From positions 1 through 64,000 of the forward strand of contig NZ_CP077107.1 in assembly GCF_019263745.1 (NCBI RefSeq): a stretch of 64,000 nucleotides of DNA, given 5' to 3'. Below the pieces are notes generated by a model, which saw only the letters and a list, made by a program, of their open reading frames with translations, did no database searches and was not told the DNA's origin. The translations under genes and the position numbers were made by a program. Of the stretch, positions 21,267 through 29,565 are shown one piece after another (the first letter of the stretch is position 1; the number at the start of each line of letters is the position of its first letter). The stretch comes from Methanospirillum hungatei. GTDB lineage: Archaea; Halobacteriota; Methanomicrobia; Methanomicrobiales; Methanospirillaceae.

Positions 21267-22565
21267 ATGTTTGATCTCGACAATTATGCAGCAGATTTTC
21301 GTAGTGAGATCATCGCAGGTGTTTCTATTTTTTTAGCTTCTTTATATATTGTAATGGCTCAACCGGCTATTCTTTCGGAAACGGGTATGCCGTTTACAGC
21401 AGTGATAACGGCAACTGTACTGGCAACAGCAGTATCGAGTATTCTGATGGGCATATATGCCAATAATCCCGTAATTGTTGCCCCAGCAATGTCTGTCAAT
21501 TCCATGTTTGTCTACGTCAGTGTCACTTTTACCGGAATAACCTGGGAGATTGCACTGGGTGTGCTCTTCTGGAGTGGCATTATTTTTTTATTACTCTCTA
21601 TTCTGGACAAAAACCAATATTTCATCAAAACGATACCACGGCCACTCCGGACCGGTGTTGCAGGAGGTCTTGGTCTTTTTATTGCCTTTATTGGATTAAA
21701 TCATGGCGGGTTTATTTTTAATATCTCACACCTTAGTGCATCCAATGTTTTTTCTGAGCATAATGTGTTCCTGTTTTTAATAGGTATAACTATTATCAGT
21801 ATACTCATGGTCCGTCAGATTCCGGGGGCATATATAATCGGAATATTCACAGTAACCATTCTTTCATTTATTGTCGGACAGAACCCTCCGGATTTTTATT
21901 TTGAGCAGAGTGGCTTTAATAATTTTTTTGAATATCCGGACTTCAGTCTGATTGGGCGTGCCGATATCCTTGGAGCCCTGGTGTTTCCATGTATGCCATT
22001 TATCGTGCTTTTTCTAGTGACTGCGTATGTTGATAATATTTCTACTTTGATTGGTCTTTCAGAAGCGAGTAATATGCTGAATGAAGAAGGACAACCTCGT
22101 CAGGCAGATAAAAGTCTGAAAACAATAGGAGTGGGCATGATACTCTCTCCTCTTGTGGGTACATCACCAGTTACAGCCTATGTTGAATCAGCGGTTGGGA
22201 TTATTCAGAATGGACGGACTGGGCTTGTTGCAGTTGTGGCCGGATTATGTTTCCTGCCCCTGCTCTTTTTAGCCCCACTATTCTCTCTCATCCCACTCGA
22301 GGCGACTGCACCGGTACTCGTCATATCTGGTGTAGTGATGCTCTGGCCCCTTGCCTACCTTCGATGGGAGCGACTCGATGATATCATCCCGTTCTTTGTA
22401 TCATTTCTCATGATTCCCTTTACCGGATCGATTGCATTCGGTATCATGGCGGGATCACTTGTCTGGACTGCAATCAGAATCGGAAAAGGCCGATGGCGCA
22501 GGGTCCCTGTAATTCTCTGGATTATCAACATTCTCGCGGTTATTTATCTGGTGTTTCTCTCATAA
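21267..22565 (+). CDS. NCS2-family purine permease (AzgA-like)
   Basis: About 432 residues with 12 or more hydrophobic segments. RSEIIAGVSIFLASLYIVMAQPAIL at the N-terminus, NPVIVAPAMSVNSMFVY (TM3) and GTSPVTAYVESAVGI near residue 310 are the signature stretches of adenine/guanine/hypoxanthine permeases. ATG 21267 is preferred over GTG 21225 because a TATA-like TTTATAG at 21231-21237 lies between them and the family N-terminus begins here. It shares its promoter region with ade. The next gene starts about 15 nt after its stop, so the downstream genes may be cotranscribed. Confidence 0.88.
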   Translation: MFDLDNYAADFRSEIIAGVSIFLASLYIVMAQPAILSETGMPFTAVITATVLATAVSSILMGIYANNPVIVAPAMSVNSMFVYVSVTFTGITWEIALGVLFWSGIIFLLLSILDKNQYFIKTIPRPLRTGVAGGLGLFIAFIGLNHGGFIFNISHLSASNVFSEHNVFLFLIGITIISILMVRQIPGAYIIGIFTVTILSFIVGQNPPDFYFEQSGFNNFFEYPDFSLIGRADILGALVFPCMPFIVLFLVTAYVDNISTLIGLSEASNMLNEEGQPRQADKSLKTIGVGMILSPLVGTSPVTAYVESAVGIIQNGRTGLVAVVAGLCFLPLLFLAPLFSLIPLEATAPVLVISGVVMLWPLAYLRWERLDDIIPFFVSFLMIPFTGSIAFGIMAGSLVWTAIRIGKGRWRRVPVILWIINILAVIYLVFLS

Positions 22566-22580
22566 TGAGTGGGGTGTGGT

Positions 22581-23099
22581 GTGACAAATCCGGTTGATGA
22601 GCATATACAGCATTTTCACACATTGCTGGAGAGAGATGGTCATATCCGGATAAAGGATATTGAACCTGGTCACGCGGCGATGGATTCCTCCTTGCATTAT
22701 CATGCCGGTTCATCATCCATTAACGTATCTGCTTTTTATTATGCTGCGATGCGGCTTCCGAGGTGCATTGATTGTGTTCGGACCATTATTATCAGCTCAG
22801 ATCTGCAGAGTATGGTTGATTCCGGATTTCCGATATATGACTGGGAGGAGGTCAGGACAGAGGGGAGAAGAAGGAAGTGTTATTATGACAAAAATTTTCT
22901 ACTCGCCGCCCATATGTCAAGTGTTTCTGATATTGATGATATTATCACAATTATTACCACTTTTCAGATAGAATGGAATAAGATCCATGATTGCTTGAGC
23001 CGGCCTGATGAATATTCAAAAATCAAGATTTTTCATCAGATGAATTTGTATCTAACCGGATTAGAACTGTTTCAAAAAAAAATTGAACATCTCTCATAA
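22581..23099 (+). CDS. N-terminal part of a split, uncharacterised protein
   Basis: About 172 residues, not assigned to a known enzyme. The conserved-looking segment is GRRRKCYYDKNFLLAAHMSSVSDIDDIITIITTFQIEWNKIHDCLSRPDEY, so it is not random sequence. GTG 22581 is preceded by GGGGTG; an in-frame GTG at 22569 is also possible. The frame ends at TAA 23097-23099, while the following gene opens in the +1 frame at 23065, and the two overlap across an A9 run (23074-23082). The sense of the two halves runs on smoothly (EHLS then HNDWKLFLK), so they probably form one protein of about 560 residues. Confidence 0.6.
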   Translation: MTNPVDEHIQHFHTLLERDGHIRIKDIEPGHAAMDSSLHYHAGSSSINVSAFYYAAMRLPRCIDCVRTIIISSDLQSMVDSGFPIYDWEEVRTEGRRRKCYYDKNFLLAAHMSSVSDIDDIITIITTFQIEWNKIHDCLSRPDEYSKIKIFHQMNLYLTGLELFQKKIEHLS

Positions 23100-24255
23100 T
23101 GACTGGAAATTATTTTTAAAATTATGTAGCGGAGATCCTGAAAGTTTTCTCTTAACCATTGGATCAAAAAGATTAGATTTTCATATTCAGAGAGTATTCA
23201 GGTCTGACGAAAATACCCGATCACATCTTGATGCATGGTGGGAAGGACTTGTGGCTTCATGTCCGTATTCGTTATCTTCCTGTCCTGTCTACTTTGTATC
23301 GGCAAATATCTACAGCATTCCTTCTTTGGTGACTGGATTCCTGGACAATGATGAAGCCCTAATTTCCAGTTTTCTAGATAATTCACCGGATGAAGTTCGT
23401 GATCGGCTTCATATGTTACTGAGTGATGATGATGACAGCAGGATCAAAAATCTACTTCATTATTGTAATGTTTATTATTCTGAAACAGGAAGTCTGTCTC
23501 ATTCTACCTTTGAAAAAGATTCAGGTATTATTCGATTCCAGAACTCTTCTCATTTTGACCTGAATGCATGTATCATTCCAATACAGAAACTATCCGAAGA
23601 TCGGATAGATTCACGAATACGGATTCGACAATCAGATGTATTACAACATAGTGATGCACTGATAATTATAATCGATTATCCTCTTGGAAGTGCTGCTCAT
23701 GATATTCTCTCTTTAATCTTGGAAAAATGCACAGTAATTGGAATCTATATATTTGGAAAAGCTGGCACACTTCGTAATCGAATTGGAGACATTATCATTC
23801 CTTCCACTATATGGGACACCTTTTCAGGTAATGAATTCCGCTTTCATAACTGTTATTCAGCTTCAAACATTCGTAAACACACCAGTTGGACAGCGGTGCT
23901 GGAAGATCAAAAGTCTGTTACTGTGAAAGGGACTCTTCTTCAGAACAGAAAACAGATGAGGAAATACTTCTCCCAGGGATTTAATACTGTTGAAATGGAG
24001 TCTGGTCCATATCTTACTGCTTTGGCTGAATACTGGGGTATTGTTCCTGAAGATAGTATTGTATGGTTAAATCATGATAATGTTCTAGATTTTGGTCTGA
24101 TACATTACGTGTCTGATGCTCCTTTTAACCGGCGGGAAACTCTATTATCCTATGAAGGCTGGTATAACACGCTCGAATCTGTGTATGCCTGTTCAATTGC
24201 AACTCTCAATCTGATTTTCAAGAAAGAGATCGATCGTATAGGGAAAAGCCCTTGA
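23083..24255 (+). CDS. C-terminal part of the split protein, nucleoside phosphorylase-like fold
   Basis: About 390 residues if TTG 23083 is used, but no good ribosome site precedes it. The C-terminal half has IGIYIFGKAGTLRNRIGDIIIP, followed later by GFNTVEMESGPYL. This resembles the Gly-rich loop and the VEME substrate motif of purine nucleoside phosphorylases and nucleosidases, though I cannot assign a substrate. The location after a purine permease and adenine deaminase fits a purine-related role, as an inference. The upstream frame supplies the missing N-terminus through the A9 run. A hairpin 35 nt after the stop may end transcription. Confidence 0.6.
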   Translation: MNISHNDWKLFLKLCSGDPESFLLTIGSKRLDFHIQRVFRSDENTRSHLDAWWEGLVASCPYSLSSCPVYFVSANIYSIPSLVTGFLDNDEALISSFLDNSPDEVRDRLHMLLSDDDDSRIKNLLHYCNVYYSETGSLSHSTFEKDSGIIRFQNSSHFDLNACIIPIQKLSEDRIDSRIRIRQSDVLQHSDALIIIIDYPLGSAAHDILSLILEKCTVIGIYIFGKAGTLRNRIGDIIIPSTIWDTFSGNEFRFHNCYSASNIRKHTSWTAVLEDQKSVTVKGTLLQNRKQMRKYFSQGFNTVEMESGPYLTALAEYWGIVPEDSIVWLNHDNVLDFGLIHYVSDAPFNRRETLLSYEGWYNTLESVYACSIATLNLIFKKEIDRIGKSP

Positions 24256-24289
24256 TACTTGAAAGGTTCTTGACTTTGATTTGTGCACT

Positions 24290-24318
24290 AGCCGGATAGT
24301 CTTCCGAATGGTCCGGCT
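24290..24318 (+). terminator. Hairpin after the split gene
   Basis: AGCCGGA (24290-24296) pairs with TCCGGCT (24312-24318) across a 15-nt loop and is followed by CTTATTTC. GC-rich relative to its surroundings. A transcription terminator or 3'-end stabiliser is likely. Confidence 0.5.
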
Positions 24319-24398
24319 CTTATTTCACAATCTTTTTGTAGGTACAGATGTGAAAGAGATTACTTACGCATTCAGGCAAGAAATGAGAGAATTAGAAT

Positions 24399-25913
24399 AT
24401 GGAATCAGGAAGGAACTCGTTAAGCATTCCCTGTGCACCACACTGTCAGAATCATGAATCTCCTCCAACAACTGGTCTTTTCATCCCCGCCGATAAAAGA
24501 TATCTCCACCTCTTACTCGGGTATGTCACTGAGATCTGTCATATTGTCAATTTATCCGACACCGATCTCTTTCACCTTGAAGTTGCATCTGAAGAAGCAT
24601 TCATCAATATCGTAGAACATGCATATCCTGACTGCAAACCTGGGAATATCTACATAGAAGCGAGGATGAAACCGACTGAACTGGTTCTCTCATTCCGTGA
24701 TGAAGGAATCCCCTTTCATGATTCTCCAAAAGAGTATCCTCTTGTAATATCGTCAGATGGTGATATTCAATCTCCTCATGGTTTGGGATTTCAAATCATG
24801 AGGAACACAGTTGATGAAGTACGGATGGAAAATTTGGGAAAAATGGGAAAAGTTCTTCATCTTATCAAAAGGTACCCTGCTCCTGTTGAGATTGAGATGG
24901 CCCAGAATGTCCATGAAATTCCAGAAGCTCCTCTTCAACAATATTCAATCCGGCCTATGCAGACTCAGGATGCTTCGCAGGTCTGCCGGCTTTTTTGGTT
25001 AGTATATGGGTATACCTATAAAAATGAGAACTTTTACCGGCCAGAAGGACTTATTGACCTGAATGATAACGGTCGCATTGTCAGTTATGTTGCTGTGGGT
25101 GAAGATAATGATGTAGTGGGACATGTCGGTCTGATAAGGCCTGAACCTGTCCTTATGGCAGAATTTGGACTTCTTGCAGTCTCTCCTGCTCACCGTGGCC
25201 GAGGACTTATGGGACAATTAGAGGATGCAATTTTCGCTAAGGCTGAAGAAATGAATCTCGTCGGCTTGTCAATTAATGCGGTTACGAGTCATCCTAAAAG
25301 TCAGAAATCAGCTGTAAAGAAAGATTTTGTCCCATGTAGTATTGACCTGGCTGCATGCCCCCCTCGAATGTTTAAAGCTCTTGTAAGCGATAGTGTACCT
25401 GCCCAGCGAGAGTCATACCTCCACGGGTTCAAATATTTTAACACGCCACCACCACGAACCGTGTATGTTCCCAAAAGGCACCATAATTTTGTTCACACCA
25501 TTTATTCCAAAATGCAGCAGTCTTGCACATTTAGCGATCCGACCCCGGCACGAACTCCTGGTGACTATAAAATACATTATGATCGAACCCTGCAAAAAGG
25601 GATCATTACCGTTATATCTGCAGATGAAAGGCAATGGCCTGAGATCCAACGAGTGGTAGATGATATGGTACACCTGGCCGGGGCTGAAGTTGTTGATCTT
25701 GACTTACCGGTTTCACAACCAGCAACAACACTTCTTTTTGATCTTGCTGAATCTGCGGGTTTTATCTTTACTGGTATTCGGCCTTGTCAAGCTCCGGACG
25801 GGGATTGTTTCAGACTTCAATTTCTTTCAATTCCCTTTGACCTAACCCATATACAGTTGTATCCTAATTATGGTGAGTTTTTACTCGAATATATAACAAC
25901 TCTGATGAAATAA
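24399..25913 (+). CDS. RsbW-like ATPase domain fused to a GNAT acetyltransferase domain
   Basis: 504 residues. The N-terminal 160 residues form an anti-sigma-type HATPase: HLEVASEEAFINIVEHAYPD is the N-box (Glu and Asn of ATP/Mg binding), LSFRDEGIPF the G1 box, and GLGFQIMRNTVDEV the G2 box. From about residue 185 comes a GNAT domain (IRPMQTQDASQVCRLFW, then LAVSPAHRGRGLMGQLED, the acetyl-CoA loop). The last 170 residues are a further region with little signature. In bacteria RsbW-like kinases phosphorylate STAS proteins; a candidate substrate is at 16878. The acetylation target is unknown. Confidence 0.82.
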   Translation: MESGRNSLSIPCAPHCQNHESPPTTGLFIPADKRYLHLLLGYVTEICHIVNLSDTDLFHLEVASEEAFINIVEHAYPDCKPGNIYIEARMKPTELVLSFRDEGIPFHDSPKEYPLVISSDGDIQSPHGLGFQIMRNTVDEVRMENLGKMGKVLHLIKRYPAPVEIEMAQNVHEIPEAPLQQYSIRPMQTQDASQVCRLFWLVYGYTYKNENFYRPEGLIDLNDNGRIVSYVAVGEDNDVVGHVGLIRPEPVLMAEFGLLAVSPAHRGRGLMGQLEDAIFAKAEEMNLVGLSINAVTSHPKSQKSAVKKDFVPCSIDLAACPPRMFKALVSDSVPAQRESYLHGFKYFNTPPPRTVYVPKRHHNFVHTIYSKMQQSCTFSDPTPARTPGDYKIHYDRTLQKGIITVISADERQWPEIQRVVDDMVHLAGAEVVDLDLPVSQPATTLLFDLAESAGFIFTGIRPCQAPDGDCFRLQFLSIPFDLTHIQLYPNYGEFLLEYITTLMK

Positions 25914-26019
25914 TGACTGATAAAGATATTTCTCCCGGTTTTTTTCTTTTCTCTATTGTGATGATCCATCCTTTCAAATATGAGTAGTATTTATAAAGAA
26001 AAAAACAGAACACCATATC

Positions 26020-26469
26020 ATGTATAATTTCCGGAATTCGCTACCGATTCTAATAGTTGTCATCTGTTTATTCTATACGGCAGGATGCACAGGTGCTACT
26101 CATGATGAAGATTACAAAACCCTCGTTATCGATGCCATTGAGAGAATGGATCCTCAGAATGAAAAGATTGTAAATCCCTATAAGGGGATGACTGTTGATG
26201 ACCTCTCGGCAATGAAGACCTTTGCAGAGCAGGCAAAAAGTTCAGCAGAAGAGATGACCCTTTCTGATACTTATAAGAAATCGCGGGAATTTTTCATTCG
26301 GTCAATGGATGCAACCATAGCAGGTGTTGATAGTCTGCAGGGAGATATTGATACAACAACTGGAAAAGTTGATAGCACGGCTCCGGCAACGAATTATTTC
26401 ATCCAAGCTCAGTCAGACCTTGGCAGTGCTGCAGACATTATCAAAGTTCCCAAGAAAAAAACATATTAA
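26020..26469 (+). CDS. Secreted lipoprotein-like protein of unknown function
   Basis: 149 residues. A hydrophobic N-terminal segment (LPILIVVICLFYTAGC, residues 8-23) ends in a lipobox-like TAGC, so the mature protein is probably lipid-anchored outside the membrane. The rest is hydrophilic and helical (KTFAEQAKSSAEEM, LGSAADIIK). It resembles the small lipoproteins that are frequent in Methanomicrobia, without known function. A good TATA box (TATTTATAAAG, 25988-25998) lies about 25 nt upstream of the ATG, so the message has almost no leader. Confidence 0.7.
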   Translation: MYNFRNSLPILIVVICLFYTAGCTGATHDEDYKTLVIDAIERMDPQNEKIVNPYKGMTVDDLSAMKTFAEQAKSSAEEMTLSDTYKKSREFFIRSMDATIAGVDSLQGDIDTTTGKVDSTAPATNYFIQAQSDLGSAADIIKVPKKKTY

Positions 26470-26527
26470 TATAGGTTTTTAATAAAATCTGTGTGGAAAT
26501 CATCACTCATTTTTGCCTGATAATTTC

Positions 26528-29278
26528 CTACCTGGCATGTATCGCTGCATGAGCAGCTGCCAACCTTGCAATCGGAACACGCGGTCCGGAACACGAAACA
26601 TACGTGAGTCCTATTTGATGACAAAACTCAATTGATGACGGATGACCACCATGTTCTCCACAGATACCAACTTTCATACCTGGACGTGTTGCTCTTCCCC
26701 ATAGGACAGCAAGTTCCATCAGTTTTCCAACTCCTTTTACATCGAGGACCTCAAATGGATTATCCTGAAGGATGTGATTCATATTATACATTGGAAGGAA
26801 TTTATTCTCCGCATCTTCGCGTGAAAATGAGAATGTTGCCTGGGTGAGATCATTTGTTCCAAATGAGAAAAACTCCGCTTCTTCTGCAAGGTTTTCTGCT
26901 CGCATACATGCTCGAACAACCTCCAGCATAGATCCAAATGAACAATTAATTGTTAGTCTATATGCTGATTCAACATCTTTGTGAATATCTGTTACCCATT
27001 CCTTTACTCGTTTTAATTCCTGAGCAGTACAAACCTGTGGTATCATGATTTCAGGATGAACATCCACTCCATTTTTCAGACATTCTGCTGCTGCTTCAAG
27101 TATTGCACGAATTTGCATTGAATAAATCTCTGGAAATGTTAGGCCTAGTCTGACTCCCCGATGACCTAGCATGGGATTTACTTCATGGAGAGATCTGACT
27201 TTGTTGAGCATTGTTTCTTTTTTTAGAATGACAGCATCAAGTAATTCAGGATCAGCTGGTGTCTGCACAATCGGATGGACATCATCATGCTGGAACATGA
27301 ATGCCACATTCTCTGATAAAACTTTCATTCCTCGAAGGTTTTTTCGTAAATTTCGAAGTATATCTATTTCATCAACAAGATGCTGTTCTTGTGGTAAAAA
27401 TTCATGAATAGGGGGATCGAGCAGTCGGATGGTAACCGGACAGGGTGCCATTATTGTAAACAAATTTTTAAAATCTTCTCGTTGAATGGGGAGCAGTCTG
27501 TCCAATGCCTTCTGGCGATCTTCTTTCGTATCGGCGATGATCATGTCAATGACTATTGGAAGACGGCTGAGATCATTGAACATTCGTTCAGTTCTGCAGA
27601 GGCCAATTCCCATCGCTCCAAATTTTAAGGCTCGTTTTGCATCAGATGGAATATCTGCGTTTGCCATGACTTTAAGACGAGCAACTGCATCAGCCCAGGA
27701 GAGAAGAGTTGCAAGATCTGAAGAAAATTCAGCATCGATGAGTGGTACTTCTCCCAGGTATACTGCTCCGGTTGAGCCATCAATGGTGATAACATCACCT
27801 TCAGTGATTTGATATTTCCCGATAAGTGCATGTCTGAGTCTTACATCAACATGTATTCCTTCAGCACCGGCAACACAGGGTTTTCCCATTCCCCTTGCTA
27901 CAACAGCTGCGTGAGAAGTCTTTCCTCCCCTGCTTGTCAAAATTCCCTGAGATGCAAAAAAGCCATGAATATCTTCGGGTTTTGTTTCTTCACGGACAAG
28001 AATTACTTTCAAGCCCTCTCTTCCCATTTTTTCTGCACGGTCTGCATCAAATACAGCAATTCCTGATGCACCTCCAGGAGATGCAGGAAGACCGGATGCA
28101 ATCGGGGCAACATCATCGGATATATTCAGCCTGGGAAAAAGGAGTTGCTCAAGTGTTTCAGGTTTAATTCTAAGAAGTGCCTGTTCTTTTGTAATTAATC
28201 CTTCTTCTGCCATTTCTACTGAAGTTCTGACCATTGCAGTTGCGTTCATTTTTCCATTTCTGGTCTGAAGACAATAGAGAATCCCCTCTTCTATGGTAAA
28301 TTCAAAGTCCTGAACTTCTTTAAAATGTGATTCCAACTTATTTCGAAGTTCCATCAGTTCCCTGAACAGGTCTGGCATTTCATGAGCCATGGCAGCGATA
28401 GGTTTTGGTGTTCTGATTCCTGCAACAACATCTTCTCCCTGGGCGTTTACAAGATATTCCCCAAAAATAACATTTTCACCAGTTCCTGGATCACGGGTAA
28501 AACCCACCCCGGTTGCAGATTTATTGCTCATATTTCCAAATACCATCGCAACAATATTTACTGCAGTCCCGTTAGCCATATCCGGGGTAATTTTAAACTC
28601 ACGTCGGTAATCAATGGCTCTTTTTCCCATCCATGAATTAAAAACAGCTTTTATAGCTATTTCAAGTTGTTCATAAGGATCATGTGGAAAGGGCTTACCG
28701 GTAAATTGCTTTACTACCTGCAAAAAAGAAGTGCATACGTCTGAAAGATCCCAGGCAGAAAGTTCAACATCCTGTTTTACTCCGGCCCTTTCTTTTACTT
28801 TCTCAAATTCTTCATCAAATAGTGCATCTGGTACCCCTAATGCAACCTTTCCAAACAACTGAATGAACCTGCGATATACATCGTAACAGAACCGTTCATT
28901 ATCAGTAGCAACAAGAAGACCTTTCAGAGTATCAGGATTTAATCCCAGGTTTAATATGGTATCCATCATCCCTGGCATAGAGAGGGCAGATCCTGATCGG
29001 ACGGAGAGCAATAGAGGTTTTAGAGCATCACCAAATTTTTTTCCGGTATTTAATTCGAGAAGTCTCAAATGATCTGTTACCTGACTCATCAGGCTCGGTG
29101 GAAGTCTATGCTTTTCGTCTTCTAGATATGCCAGACAGGCTTCAGTAGTAATTACAAATCCCGGAGGTACCCTGATTCCGGTTTGCGTCAATTCGCATAA
29201 ATTTGCACCTTTTCCACCGAGGAGTTTCTTATCTTTTCCATTACCATCAGAGAATGAATAAACCCAGGTTTTACTCAT
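26528..29278 (-). CDS. ppdK: Pyruvate, phosphate dikinase
   Basis: About 916 residues. Makes phosphoenolpyruvate from pyruvate, ATP and phosphate for gluconeogenesis. The ATP-grasp part begins LLGGKGANLCELTQTG and has SGSALSMPGMMDTILNLGLN near residue 105. The phosphohistidine domain has GGKTSHAAVVARGMGKPCV near 460, with the catalytic His. The C-terminal PEP barrel has RLLDPPIHEFLP, MLGHRGVRLG, FSFGTNDLTQ and a GICGEHGG end with active-site residues. ATG 29278 is chosen because family members begin just before the WVYSF strand; ATG 29305 would add nine residues. A TATA-like element precedes it at about 29328-29335. Confidence 0.96.
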   Translation of the reverse strand: MSKTWVYSFSDGNGKDKKLLGGKGANLCELTQTGIRVPPGFVITTEACLAYLEDEKHRLPPSLMSQVTDHLRLLELNTGKKFGDALKPLLLSVRSGSALSMPGMMDTILNLGLNPDTLKGLLVATDNERFCYDVYRRFIQLFGKVALGVPDALFDEEFEKVKERAGVKQDVELSAWDLSDVCTSFLQVVKQFTGKPFPHDPYEQLEIAIKAVFNSWMGKRAIDYRREFKITPDMANGTAVNIVAMVFGNMSNKSATGVGFTRDPGTGENVIFGEYLVNAQGEDVVAGIRTPKPIAAMAHEMPDLFRELMELRNKLESHFKEVQDFEFTIEEGILYCLQTRNGKMNATAMVRTSVEMAEEGLITKEQALLRIKPETLEQLLFPRLNISDDVAPIASGLPASPGGASGIAVFDADRAEKMGREGLKVILVREETKPEDIHGFFASQGILTSRGGKTSHAAVVARGMGKPCVAGAEGIHVDVRLRHALIGKYQITEGDVITIDGSTGAVYLGEVPLIDAEFSSDLATLLSWADAVARLKVMANADIPSDAKRALKFGAMGIGLCRTERMFNDLSRLPIVIDMIIADTKEDRQKALDRLLPIQREDFKNLFTIMAPCPVTIRLLDPPIHEFLPQEQHLVDEIDILRNLRKNLRGMKVLSENVAFMFQHDDVHPIVQTPADPELLDAVILKKETMLNKVRSLHEVNPMLGHRGVRLGLTFPEIYSMQIRAILEAAAECLKNGVDVHPEIMIPQVCTAQELKRVKEWVTDIHKDVESAYRLTINCSFGSMLEVVRACMRAENLAEEAEFFSFGTNDLTQATFSFSREDAENKFLPMYNMNHILQDNPFEVLDVKGVGKLMELAVLWGRATRPGMKVGICGEHGGHPSSIEFCHQIGLTYVSCSGPRVPIARLAAAHAAIHAR

Positions 29279-29382
29279 CGTCACCACCCTAATTGTCTCT
29301 CTCAAAAAATCTGTTCATCACAACAATTATAGTATATAACAAAATCCTCTGAAATTTTGCAGAATATTTACTTATATCTATG

Positions 29383-29493
29383 AAGTGTGATTAGCGTACA
29401 TGCTTTGGAATGCCCTTCGTCACACGTAGTTTATTCCAAGTTGTTTGTCAATACACGGTAAGGAACTTTTACCTACTGATATGTCGTGTATTG
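29383..29493. other. Structured intergenic segment with nested inverted repeats
   Basis: Between ppdK and the RsbU-like gene lie about 290 bases without a gene. They hold TTGGAAT (29405-29411) with ATTCCAA (29433-29439), GTGTGA with TCACAC just inside (near 29385 and 29420), and a perfect 9-bp pair CAATACACG (29449-29457) with CGTGTATTG (29485-29493). These could be hairpins of a small RNA or an untranslated leader, or operator sites. The direction of transcription is not clear; a TATA-like TTTATAAC lies just after the last arm. Confidence 0.4.
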
Positions 29494-29565
29494 GTAGACC
29501 ATGTATTTATAACCTTATAAAGAAAGAAGAAAATGATATTTTTTCGCTAAAATATGAAATTGTCG

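Noticed and set aside
24352-24456. Short frame from GTG 24352 (VKEITYAFRQEMRELEYGIR) overlapping the start of the HATPase-GNAT gene
   Set aside because: Only 34 codons, no family signature, and the ATPase domain needs the other frame.
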